A DNA stretch of 36,520 nucleotides from a virus, in the IMG/VR virus record IMGVR_UViG_3300044641_001512, positions 1-36,520 of that record, one strand, 5' to 3'. Numbering within the stretch: the first letter of the stretch is position 1; each line of letters begins with the position of its first letter. The notes beneath the pieces are model-generated. The model had not been told where the DNA came from. It was given only the letters and a program-made list of their open reading frames with translations, and ran no database searches. The translations under genes and the position numbers were made by a program. Shown one piece after another: positions 13,816 to 21,502 of this stretch.

Positions 13816-15483
13816 TTAGGCGAAGGCTGAACGATACGCGCCACCACGTCGAACCATATCAGGAATCTCGGCTTTAAGGCGGCGACGTTCTTGTTCCAAG
13901 ATCGGGCCAAGTTCATTGCGCGTGACGCCAGCGGCAATGTTGTAGTTCACATTGATCGAAGGGCCAGCGGAGCCGCCACCTTGGTTCATGTTGGAGTTGG
14001 AAACGATAGAGCCGCTGGCGCGCGGCACGAATAGTTCTGGGCCGCGTTCTCCGACGACGTAAGGACTGTTCGCGGATACTGGGCCACCGTTTGCGCGGAA
14101 CATTCCTTGTAACGCACCAGAGATTCCTGCGGCGAGAGGTTGCGTGATAGTTTGCTGAAATACCAATCTAAGCAAATCACGTCCTACTGCTTTTAGAACA
14201 TTTTGTAATTTTTCACCGCTTAAAATTGCGTCCTCAAAACCTTGTGCAATTATGCTTCCAGCATTTTCGCTCATTATCGCAAGTTGCGACATTGCAGGAA
14301 TTGCCTTATTAGCATTTTCATTTGCAGCAAGTATTCGTGATGCCATATCTTCAGCATCACCAGCAGCAGATGCGTATGCTGCGCCAGCAACACCCAAAGC
14401 TTTTGCTGCATTTTCTGCAGTCATTCCTTGAGTTTCTTCTAGTTTAGTAATTCTTTCAATTTCCTCCATGTAGATTTGAAGCGGACTGCGTATAGAAGAA
14501 ATTGTTTGCTCATACTTTTGCAGATTTGCGTTCCTGATTGCCTGTAAATCATTCGAAGCCCTCATCATTCTAGAAGTTCTATCTTCAGAAACGTCGGCGG
14601 TTTTAGCGTGCTCAACAGCAAACTTTGCAGCTTCTGCATCTATTTTTGCAGCCTCCATTGCAGACTTATCTTCTTCGGAAATTGCTTTTACGGTTGGAGT
14701 TGGCGTACCTTCTTGAAGCATTGGGCCTATCAAAAGTCCTTCTGGCCGAATCCTCATTCTGGATCGTTCCATTTCAGTTAGAAACTTTTCTAAATAATTT
14801 TGCGCTCCAACAAATGCTGATGCAGCACCAGCTTTAACCTTGGCAAACATTACTTGAAAACTATCTCCAGCCCGATCAATGTTTTTGATTTCTCTGTCCG
14901 TTAATTTGATCGAATCAAATCCTTTGCTGATTTCATCAAATCCAACAGCAGCAATTTGACTCAGAGTCTCTTTCATCTTTGGGCCAATCTTAGCTCCAAA
15001 AATGTCAGCAATAGCATTATATGCCGCTTGTTTATCCGTAGCGTTTGCCAAGCTGATGGCTATAACTTCCCATTGCTTGTCGATAGATAGCGCACGCAAA
15101 CCTTCTCCGGTTAAATTAAGTGCTTCAAATGATTTGATCGCCGCCTCATTTCCAGAGACCGCATCTTGTATTTTAGAACGAAGATTTTCAGCAGCTTTTG
15201 CAGTTTGCTCAAATGCCAATCCATTTTGAAGATTAGCATACGCCAATCCTTGGAACGAATCCGTAGTCATTCCTGCCTCAATCGAAAGATCGTTTAGCTT
15301 TCCGCCTAAATCGAGAACGCTCTTAACCATCATGCCGATACCAGCAACACCTAGTCCAACGCCAAATGCTGCTGTCAGTTTTTGTGCACTGTTCGTCATT
15401 CTTTGCAGCGAATTTTGCACATTAGCAAACGCTTGCTTAGTGGCGTCAACCGCTCTGAGGACGAATGTAGCTTCAGCTGCCAT
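13816..15483 (-). CDS. Tail tape measure protein
   Basis: 555 residues, short for a tape measure, implying a short flexible tail (roughly 80 nm by the usual 0.15 nm per residue rule). The N-terminus is helical with a hydrophobic patch (AAFGVGLGVAGIGMMVKSVL, about 39-58), and the long middle is coiled coil. The C-terminus has SPYVVGERGPELFVPRASGS, a hallmark of lambda-type tape measure C-termini. It follows the frameshifted chaperone genes as expected. The base composition is visibly more AT-rich than its neighbours between 14150 and 15400, a possible sign of separate origin. Confidence 0.9.
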   Translation of the reverse strand: MAAEATFVLRAVDATKQAFANVQNSLQRMTNSAQKLTAAFGVGLGVAGIGMMVKSVLDLGGKLNDLSIEAGMTTDSFQGLAYANLQNGLAFEQTAKAAENLRSKIQDAVSGNEAAIKSFEALNLTGEGLRALSIDKQWEVIAISLANATDKQAAYNAIADIFGAKIGPKMKETLSQIAAVGFDEISKGFDSIKLTDREIKNIDRAGDSFQVMFAKVKAGAASAFVGAQNYLEKFLTEMERSRMRIRPEGLLIGPMLQEGTPTPTVKAISEEDKSAMEAAKIDAEAAKFAVEHAKTADVSEDRTSRMMRASNDLQAIRNANLQKYEQTISSIRSPLQIYMEEIERITKLEETQGMTAENAAKALGVAGAAYASAAGDAEDMASRILAANENANKAIPAMSQLAIMSENAGSIIAQGFEDAILSGEKLQNVLKAVGRDLLRLVFQQTITQPLAAGISGALQGMFRANGGPVSANSPYVVGERGPELFVPRASGSIVSNSNMNQGGGSAGPSINVNYNIAAGVTRNELGPILEQERRRLKAEIPDMVRRGGAYRSAFA

Positions 15484-15957
15484 GATGTTTTCTCAGTCGA
15501 TTTTGATGGTTAATATAGGCAAGCCAGCCGTTCATTTCGTCGGCTGGCATGGCGAGGACTTCGTGACTAAATTTACCGAGACGTTCAGCGATGCTGTAGA
15601 CGGCGAGGAGGTCGGCACCTTCATCGCCGCCGATTAGTTTTTTAAGTCTTCAAGATTCGCGGAACTGTCGGCGAGAATCTGATTGGCGACGCGAGCGACC
15701 ACGTTGCTATCGGCCTTGTTGAGCAAGGTCGGCTTGTGCTCGATGGTGAATAGCTTCTTTCCGCTCTCGTCCGTGGCTTTCATTATCAAAATGTCCACGA
15801 GCAAATCCATATCATTGTTCTGAGATTTCTTATATACTCGGTTTTTCTCAGCCAAGGTCATTGGCGTCGAGAAGATCACGAGCTTCCACTCAGGAACCTC
15901 GATACGTTTGGTGCCGAGGTTGTTGAAATGTTCGCGGACGAGATCAATAGCTTCCAT
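15473..15957 (-). CDS. Tail assembly chaperone, frameshift form (gpGT-like, 161 aa)
   Basis: A -1 shift at A AAA AAC (15643-15637) lets ribosomes bypass the TAA and read 54 more codons, beginning LIGGDEGADLL and ending at TGA 15475-15473 inside the tape measure start. The extension contains EVLAMPADEMNGWLAYI, the kind of sequence seen in the T part of phage chaperones. It has no start codon context of its own and fills the otherwise empty stretch up to the tape measure gene exactly. Under the lambda model, the T part links the chaperone-tape measure complex to tail tube subunits. Confidence 0.75.
15599..15643 (-). promoter_or_regulatory. Programmed -1 frameshift signal (slippery site plus hairpin)
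   Basis: Slippery heptamer AAAAAAC at 15643-15637, in the correct phase (TTA AAA AAC TAA). After a 5-base spacer, GGCGGCGA (15631-15624) pairs with TCGCCGTC (15606-15599) as an 8-bp stem with one G-T wobble. The loop contains a further 4-bp stem (AGGT/ACCT) that could extend the structure. Heptamer, spacing and stem all fit classical -1 frameshift elements. Confidence 0.75.
15634..15957 (-). CDS. Tail assembly chaperone, short form (gpG-like)
   Basis: 107 residues, ending NLEDLKN. It lies between the tail tube and tape measure genes, where lambda encodes G and GT. The protein would coat the tape measure during tail assembly and is not expected in the virion. Its last codons contain the slippery heptamer A AAA AAC directly before the TAA, so a fraction of ribosomes should make the longer form. 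The start follows a long A-rich leader (CAAAACAAAACACACAC). Confidence 0.8.
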   Translation of the reverse strand: MEAIDLVREHFNNLGTKRIEVPEWKLVIFSTPMTLAEKNRVYKKSQNNDMDLLVDILIMKATDESGKKLFTIEHKPTLLNKADSNVVARVANQILADSSANLEDLKN

Positions 15958-15987
15958 GTGTGTGTTTTGTTTTGTGTTTTTCTAGCG

Positions 15988-16374
15988 TTAAACGGTCAGG
16001 GTCGAGAGCGCGCCGTTACCTTCGAAACTAATAGCACCTTCTACGAGGCCATCAAAACTAGCCGAAACGTCGAATTTCGTCACGATAGCCGAGCCGCTGT
16101 AGTAAACATCCGAGGACGTCGCGCCCTCTGGATAGAGGTTGAGCGTGACGGTCGAGCCGATGGTGATGAGAAGTTGGCCTGCGTCGGCTTCGTCCCAGTA
16201 GAGATCGCCGGATGCGCTCCAAGTCTTCATTGAGCCTTGGCGCGTGCGGTAGACGTCGCCGATCACGCTATCCTCGACGGTGTCGGAGGAGTGCGAGAGC
16301 GAGTAATTGCGGAGTTCACCGATGGTGGTGGTCGAGATTTTGATAAGGCCATCGCGGCCAAGTTTGGTAGCCAT
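15988..16374 (-). CDS. Major tail tube protein
   Basis: 128 residues. The beta-rich sequence beginning MATKLGRDGLIKISTTTIGE, with DTVEDSVIGDVYRTRQGSMK and TWSASGDLYWDEADAGQLL, is typical of siphophage tube proteins with the conserved tail tube fold. It is encoded between the tail terminator and the chaperones, as in lambda (V). It would polymerise into hexameric rings around the tape measure. Confidence 0.85.
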   Translation of the reverse strand: MATKLGRDGLIKISTTTIGELRNYSLSHSSDTVEDSVIGDVYRTRQGSMKTWSASGDLYWDEADAGQLLITIGSTVTLNLYPEGATSSDVYYSGSAIVTKFDVSASFDGLVEGAISFEGNGALSTLTV

Positions 16375-16375
16375 A

Positions 16376-16807
16376 TTAGTCAGTGGTTAAATAGATGCAG
16401 TTAAAGGTGTGACGAGCAGAACCCCAGTGAACTTCTTCATTAGGCTCCTGTGTATATTCCACATTCGTCAAATGAGTATCTTGGCAGACGCCACCGAGCG
16501 TAACGTCGGCCAAAATTGCCGCTTCAACGGCAGCCGAGCCGGTATCGAAAAGGTCGTCGATCAGATACGTGCCGCTCTCGGCGATGAAATAGTCTACCAC
16601 AAGCTGCAGCTGGCGGTACTGCGTTCGGTTGCTCGGGCCGAGCGTGCGTACATCAATTTGCTCCGTCACGGCATAAATTGCCGCAGATGGAAAACTGATG
16701 CTGGCAATGGTATTGTTACGCCCGCGCAGGATGTTAGCCGTAGGAACGACCAGAGCAGACGTAAGAGCGGTTGCTGCGGCATTGCGAATGTTTGTGCGTG
16801 TGCTCAT
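16376..16807 (-). CDS. Tail terminator protein (gpU-like)
   Basis: 143 residues, close to lambda gpU (131). The start MSTRTNIRNAAATALTSALV and the middle (YAVTEQIDVRTLGPSNRTQY, LVVDYFIAESGTYLIDDLFD) match minor tail protein U-type terminators, which cap the tail tube and join it to the head. It sits between the gpZ-like and tube genes as in lambda order Z-U-V. ATGA overlap upstream. Confidence 0.8.
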   Translation of the reverse strand: MSTRTNIRNAAATALTSALVVPTANILRGRNNTIASISFPSAAIYAVTEQIDVRTLGPSNRTQYRQLQLVVDYFIAESGTYLIDDLFDTGSAAVEAAILADVTLGGVCQDTHLTNVEYTQEPNEEVHWGSARHTFNCIYLTTD

Positions 16808-17718
16808 GTTTCTTTGTTATATTCGACGACGCCTGATGATGAAATTTTAGCGAAGCCCAAGTTGGCCGCTCGATTAACTAAAATGGCATTTACTTTTGAT
16901 AAAGTGATTTTTTCACGAATACGAAATGCGCCATCAACTAATCTCTGTAAATTAGGAATCTTGTTTTTGGAAGTCGTCGCAATCACATAAGGATTTGTCG
17001 AAAAATTGGCCTGCACCCTTCCTGATCTTGAAGCGTATTTAGTGATCCATGACGGCACTCGTATGCCGCAAGACAAAGCAGCAGACGCAAATCCTGCTTT
17101 AGCCCAGCCGACTTTTGACTGCACGAATTTCAAGTAATCATTAGCGGATTGATTAGAAACCCACATCTGATCTTGCACTTGCCAGCGACCAACTTTGCTG
17201 CGCGTGACTTCTCCAATACGTCCTCGATTATTCCGATAACGCTTATGGAAATTCATCATCTCAAAAATAGTTGCGTTGGGTCGCCAAAATTTCCGGTAGA
17301 TTGAAATGCGTTTATTATTATCAAACTCATTTCCAAGTTTGATATAAGCAAATTCAGTTCGCTTTCGCTTTGGTTGAATTTCTCTAGATTTTCCAATGCG
17401 CTGAAATAAACCAATAGACATCTCCTTCCTCATTTGCTTGCCGCCAAACAAGTCACCCTTGATTGCGTTCTCGCCTTGTTTCTTGGCGTTCGTACTGAGT
17501 CCGCTTGCTTTTGTTTTTTGAATAAATCCACCACCAACTGTTCGGGCTGCATCTCCGCCGCTGGTTTTGTCTCCAGTTGGCGGCGTGATCTGCATGATGG
17601 TTTTCGCAAGATTCCCAGCCTCTTGTTTTATCACTAAGCCGAGATCGACGTTTGCAGCAGCGGCCAGACGCGCTAATGCAAAATCGAGCTTAGTGGTATC
17701 TGTTCCTACAAAGATCAT
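16804..17718 (-). CDS. Neck / minor tail protein (gpZ-like)
   Basis: 304 residues. The N-terminus (FALARLAAAANVDLGLVIKQ, EAGNLAKTIMQITPP) resembles phage HK97 gp10/lambda gpZ-type tail completion proteins. The remainder is strongly basic (RKRTEFAYIKLGNEF and KRYRNNRGRIGEVTRSKVGR). It lies directly upstream of the gpU-like gene. The region 16850-17500 is more AT-rich than flanking genes. Confidence 0.6.
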   Translation of the reverse strand: MIFVGTDTTKLDFALARLAAAANVDLGLVIKQEAGNLAKTIMQITPPTGDKTSGGDAARTVGGGFIQKTKASGLSTNAKKQGENAIKGDLFGGKQMRKEMSIGLFQRIGKSREIQPKRKRTEFAYIKLGNEFDNNKRISIYRKFWRPNATIFEMMNFHKRYRNNRGRIGEVTRSKVGRWQVQDQMWVSNQSANDYLKFVQSKVGWAKAGFASAALSCGIRVPSWITKYASRSGRVQANFSTNPYVIATTSKNKIPNLQRLVDGAFRIREKITLSKVNAILVNRAANLGFAKISSSGVVEYNKET

Positions 17719-18035
17719 ATTGCTTTGCTCACTTCGATTTCACAACCCGCGCCCTCAGCGTCGAGCGTCACGCGCTCAATAAAGTATGTGATGCCCGCGC
17801 GCGAAAGCGTCTGCGTAACTTTAGGAACTGCGCTCACGCTCGACGTCAAAAGAAACACCGTGAACTTTGAGTTGTCGCGGCGTTGATCTTCAAAATCAGA
17901 GAAAGCATCACTTGATGCAGACCAGACTCCGGTGATGCTCGCGCTCTGGTAGGTGAACGCGATACCAGCCTGCGCCAAGATTGCTCCAAAATCGGCGTTG
18001 ATTTGAGTCGGGTCAAAGTCTCGGACTGCGGCCAT
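17715..18035 (-). CDS. Head-tail joining protein
   Basis: 106 residues from ATG at 18035; an extension to 18269 overlaps the glycosyltransferase gene and is rejected. The beta-rich sequence (FTYQSASITGVWSASSDAF, KFTVFLLTSSVSAVPK) resembles small head-tail connectors of the FII-like type. It lies between the head module and the gpZ-like gene, as expected for a neck protein. Coupled to the next gene by ATGA. Confidence 0.6.
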   Translation of the reverse strand: MAAVRDFDPTQINADFGAILAQAGIAFTYQSASITGVWSASSDAFSDFEDQRRDNSKFTVFLLTSSVSAVPKVTQTLSRAGITYFIERVTLDAEGAGCEIEVSKAI

Positions 18036-18037
18036 AC

Positions 18038-18682
18038 TTATGCGCCTTTCGTTAAATACCACCGCGCGTGCAACTCGGGCCGATTCTCGCGCAGCCAAGG
18101 CTCGGCGTCGTCCATGCACTTCTTGGCGTCGTTGCCGCAGGTCTGGCTTCCAACGTGGTGAACGTAGGCGCGCGAGATGAAGTGCGGTCGCTTCATGTCG
18201 AGACACTGAACGTCGTCGCTGAACCAGTTGAGCGGAGGAAAATCTACCCATGCGTCGCGGTGAATCCACGCGCAGATTGGCGCAATGACGCTTGCTTGAA
18301 CAATGAGTCGCTCGGATGGGTATCGCAGGAAGTCAATTTGCCCGCGTCCGCAGCGGATGTTCTGTTCGCCGCGCGCATAGTCCGAGCGCGTCGCCACCCA
18401 CCCGAGGTCTGGATAATGCTCACGAAGTAATTTCACGTCGCCCATGAGCCTCATCCACGTCGTCGGAGTGAAAACAATGTCGTCGTTGCAGATCACGAGT
18501 TGATCGTGTTCCTTGAACGCGATGCGCGCCGCCTCGTTATAAGCCTCGCCGAAGGTCGGGCCGAGTCCGTGCGAAACGTAGGTGCGGATGCCGTGCGGAA
18601 CGTAGGCTTTGATCGACGCTCTCATCACGTCGAGGCAACGCGCGTTCTTGGTGCATACGACGATGGCGGGTTCTGGAATCAT
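18038..18682 (-). CDS. Glycosyltransferase-like protein
   Basis: 214 residues. PAIVVCTKNARCLDVMRASI at the N-terminus and LVICNDDIVF (D67, D68) resemble the nucleotide-sugar binding segment and DxD-like motif of GT-A fold family 2 enzymes. Later NWFSDDVQCLDM and AYVHHVGSQT match the acceptor-side and His-rich end of that family. It overlaps the preceding glycosyltransferase gene (ATGA), so the two probably act together, perhaps glycosylating the capsid or tail or modifying the host surface. Confidence 0.72.
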   Translation of the reverse strand: MIPEPAIVVCTKNARCLDVMRASIKAYVPHGIRTYVSHGLGPTFGEAYNEAARIAFKEHDQLVICNDDIVFTPTTWMRLMGDVKLLREHYPDLGWVATRSDYARGEQNIRCGRGQIDFLRYPSERLIVQASVIAPICAWIHRDAWVDFPPLNWFSDDVQCLDMKRPHFISRAYVHHVGSQTCGNDAKKCMDDAEPWLRENRPELHARWYLTKGA

Positions 18683-20064
18683 GGCTTTTTAGCTCCAAGG
18701 ATTCGCTCGATGTTCTCCGCGTCGATGACGGTTTCTCCGCACGTTAGCACGCGCTCGTCCCAGTTGTTGGGCGGCACCATGCCGTCCTCGACGTTCACGC
18801 GAATCACCGCACGCGGCATTTCAGTAGGCTCGCCGACGTGGTGCAAGAACTGCTTCGCCATTGCCAACGTCTCGGCGTCGTCGGCCTTGATTTGAAAGTA
18901 GTGCTCGACGATCTCGGGCCGTGCCGCAGTGGAGAGCCAAGCGTCGCGGAATGACACCGAGCGGGTCGAGTTGCCAAGCGTCTTTTGCGTGATGCGAATT
19001 GTCGGCTCGGTGTGCTTGTGATAAACGAATTGGAGCGCGTTCGCGTCCGCCGTCATGCCAGCCAAGCGATATGCACGCGCGGCGAGATCATGCCCAGCCC
19101 AGCCGTACCACTTCGATTCGTGCGTCCACGGACGATCTTTCTGCGCCGGTTCGGGCAAGGTCAGCATCCGAGACGCCCACCACGCCGCGCGCTTGCCGTC
19201 GTTCTTCTCAAACGCCAGCATGATAATTGAGGCGATGGCTTCGCGGCACCACGGAAATACGCCGTGCGCGCCCATGGCGAACTGCATCGACTCGCGCCGA
19301 CTCGCCGAGATGCGCGCAAGGTTGAGCTGCACCTCGTAGCGAAAAGAGTCGTCGAGGTTCGGAAACGAAAGCGCGATGCGGCCAAACTGTTCGGCGGCTT
19401 GTTTGTTGCCCGCGCAATAGTGCTCTTGGTGGATATAAAAATACTGAGTCGCCGCTTCGCCTACGCTGCGGCCTAGAATAGCAAGGTTACGCTTGCGGTT
19501 ATCTTGTTTTATGCAAGCTGGCTCATGCCTCCAGACCGGAGTTGTCCACTCGACATGGCGGTCGTTAGGCAACAGCAGCAGGTTTTCGTGTACGTCGTGA
19601 TGCCAAACGCGCCCAGATTGAAACGCGCTGCGACGGATGAACCGCTCGCGTTGTAGTTTCTTTCCGGTTCCGCGCACGTCGTAAGGACAGCGCACCATCA
19701 GCACCTCTTCGGAGAGTTCGGCGAGCTTACTCTTTAGGTCGTCGGCTTCGGCCAAAACGTCGTCGCAGTCCGCCCAGACTAACCAATCGCCGGTCGCATA
19801 TGCGAAAGCCTGATTGCGTGCCTTGGCGAAGGAATCGACGTGCTTCCAAGCCTGTGCCGTGACTCCGTTGTGATACTCGCTAAAAACTAAATTAACGCCG
19901 TTGTCGATGCACCAGCCGCGCGCAATTCGCTCGGTGTCGTCCGGCTCCTTTGAACCGATGGCGCGGACAAGTGAGAGTTCGTCGATCTGACCGACGAAGG
20001 AATTGAGCATCGCCTCGATGTGGTGCGCCTCGTTGCCGCATATTACGCAAAGTGAAATGAGCAT
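18679..20064 (-). CDS. Family 2 glycosyltransferase with C-terminal TPR-like region
   Basis: 461 residues from ATG at 20064 (a TTG at 20085 is less likely). MLISLCVICGNEAHHIEAML is a classic GT2 start, and GDWLVWADCDDVL (D99-D102) is the metal-binding DxD motif. After about residue 210 the protein is helical and resembles tetratricopeptide-type repeats (AEQFGRIALSFP and later). This layout is known in bacterial GT2 proteins that glycosylate polypeptides or glycans. It is the first gene after the capsid terminator and is coupled to a second glycosyltransferase. Confidence 0.8.
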   Translation of the reverse strand: MLISLCVICGNEAHHIEAMLNSFVGQIDELSLVRAIGSKEPDDTERIARGWCIDNGVNLVFSEYHNGVTAQAWKHVDSFAKARNQAFAYATGDWLVWADCDDVLAEADDLKSKLAELSEEVLMVRCPYDVRGTGKKLQRERFIRRSAFQSGRVWHHDVHENLLLLPNDRHVEWTTPVWRHEPACIKQDNRKRNLAILGRSVGEAATQYFYIHQEHYCAGNKQAAEQFGRIALSFPNLDDSFRYEVQLNLARISASRRESMQFAMGAHGVFPWCREAIASIIMLAFEKNDGKRAAWWASRMLTLPEPAQKDRPWTHESKWYGWAGHDLAARAYRLAGMTADANALQFVYHKHTEPTIRITQKTLGNSTRSVSFRDAWLSTAARPEIVEHYFQIKADDAETLAMAKQFLHHVGEPTEMPRAVIRVNVEDGMVPPNNWDERVLTCGETVIDAENIERILGAKKP

Positions 20065-20090
20065 AGAAGGCGCACGAACCGTCAAAAACG

Positions 20091-20117
20091 AAAAACCTCA
20101 CGCGGTTAGGCGTGAGG
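20091..20117 (-). terminator. Rho-independent terminator after the major capsid gene
   Basis: On the minus strand CCTCACGC (20117-20110) and GCGTGAGG (20103-20096) form a perfect 8-bp GC-rich stem with a 6-base loop, followed at once by TTTTTCGTTTTT. It separates the capsid gene from the glycosyltransferases and tail genes. Since no obvious promoter follows, partial read-through probably sets a high capsid-to-tail ratio. Confidence 0.85.
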
Positions 20118-20142
20118 CTTAGAACTAAAATCCGTTTATGGA

Positions 20143-21108
20143 TTAGCTATACTGGGTCGTGATTAATTGACCAGCATTTGCATTAACGACCTTTTCTGCC
20201 GTATAGTGCGAAGCACGAACGATATTCGACTTGATCGACTCGTCGCGGTAAGTGCTAACGCCAATTACTGGCCCGTACTCGCTCCAATTAAGGGTAAAGC
20301 CAGCACCGCCGCCGAAGAAACCAGAGGAGGCTTCGGTAACGTTACCAACCCAGATGTACGTATTAGCCCAGACGTTCGCCGCAGCGAAGGCAACACCTTC
20401 GGGTGCGGAATCGTAGGACGCGCGGCCAACCAAAACCTCAGAAACGCCAAATACCTCAGCGGCAGCTTGGGTCGAAGCGTTGAGGATGGTGTCGCTCGAA
20501 AGACCGGTGCCACGAAGGCGGTTCTGGAATTTCGTCGAGGCGCGGAGGCGCGTCCACACTGGGTATGGAATCACAACCTTGGCGTTGCTCGTGGATTCAC
20601 CCTTGGCGAGCATACGGTCGAGAGCTTCCTGAACGTCAGCACCCACGTCGAACGTGGCGATGTTGGCGGTCGTGTAGGCGGTGCCGGAGTTGGTCGCGGT
20701 GAACGTACCGCTGTCGAAGATTTTTGCAGCAACACGGAGTTCGTGCGCGAGGAGCAGCTTGCGTTTAGCGAGCTTGGCAGCAACCGTCTCAGCGTCGAAA
20801 AACCGCGCGACGTCGAGGGTCACTGTATCGTCTACAGCTTCCTCATAACCAAATTCAAGGGCCGTATAGACTTCTTGATTAAAAGAACGGGTGCCACGAG
20901 CATAGGTGCTATATGGAGCGCGGTTCTTGACGTCGGACTTGAGCAGTTGGCCTTCTTTGAGAACAAAGGAAGGGTACTGACCAGCGCGGACAGGAACGTT
21001 GAGGACGGGCATTACGGAAGTGCCTATAAGCGTACTTTCAAAATCTTTAGCTTGCTCTAGGACTCCGGCGATGTCGCCACGGAAGATTGCAGCAGAATTA
21101 GTATACAT
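20143..21108 (-). CDS. Major capsid protein (HK97 fold)
   Basis: 321 residues. The order protease/scaffold, decoration protein, capsid, and the sequence pattern (TLDVARFFDAETVAAKLAKR, AHELRVAAKIFDSGTFT; VVIPYPVWTRLRAS; AAEVFGVSEVLVGRASYDS; VWANTYIWVG) fit the phage major capsid protein group with HK97 fold related to lambda gpE. There is no long N-terminal delta domain, consistent with a separate or protease-fused scaffold. It is followed by a strong terminator. Confidence 0.88.
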   Translation of the reverse strand: MYTNSAAIFRGDIAGVLEQAKDFESTLIGTSVMPVLNVPVRAGQYPSFVLKEGQLLKSDVKNRAPYSTYARGTRSFNQEVYTALEFGYEEAVDDTVTLDVARFFDAETVAAKLAKRKLLLAHELRVAAKIFDSGTFTATNSGTAYTTANIATFDVGADVQEALDRMLAKGESTSNAKVVIPYPVWTRLRASTKFQNRLRGTGLSSDTILNASTQAAAEVFGVSEVLVGRASYDSAPEGVAFAAANVWANTYIWVGNVTEASSGFFGGGAGFTLNWSEYGPVIGVSTYRDESIKSNIVRASHYTAEKVVNANAGQLITTQYS

Positions 21109-21131
21109 GGTAGTTTAATAGATTGTTTAGA

Positions 21132-21482
21132 TTAGATGTTCTTAGGCAGCATCTCGATGATCGCACCAGCGTCAGACGCGGTGGTCAGCGATTTGCCAAC
21201 GGTGATCGTGCCCGTGATGGCGACCTGACCAGAAGCGACGCTGAAAAGCGTATCACCAACGGTTACAGGGCCAGCGAGCAAGGTCGCTTTAATGGTGGTG
21301 CCGCCGAGAAATTCGACGGTGACGTAATCGCCAGAGGCGGCGTCGATAACGGCAACGCCGTCAGGAAGCGAAGCGGTGGCAGCAAGACCCACGCCTCTAT
21401 TTGAAGACACACTTACCAACCTGAAGGCCGTGATGGCCGAGTTGGCTAGAAAACTGCCCGTGTTATTAAATGAAGTAGCCAT
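21132..21482 (-). CDS. Capsid decoration/stabilisation protein (DUF2190-like)
   Basis: 116 residues, beta-rich with Gly, Val and Thr. It begins MATSFNNTGSFLANSAITAF and contains GVAVIDAASGDYVTVEFLGG, a pattern seen in DUF2190-type capsid accessory proteins with a fold like lambda gpD. It lies just upstream of the major capsid gene. A/T-rich leader without Shine-Dalgarno. Confidence 0.75.
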   Translation of the reverse strand: MATSFNNTGSFLANSAITAFRLVSVSSNRGVGLAATASLPDGVAVIDAASGDYVTVEFLGGTTIKATLLAGPVTVGDTLFSVASGQVAITGTITVGKSLTTASDAGAIIEMLPKNI

Positions 21483-21502
21483 TTTAGTATATAGTATTAA
21501 GG

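Noticed and set aside
18036-18269. N-terminal extension of the connector gene to 18269
   Set aside because: The extension overlaps the glycosyltransferase gene, is Arg-rich, and the ATG at 18035 gives the normal connector length.
20167-21060. 297-residue plus-strand frame opposite the major capsid gene
   Set aside because: It mirrors the capsid gene almost exactly and has no recognisable motif; codon mirroring explains the long frame.
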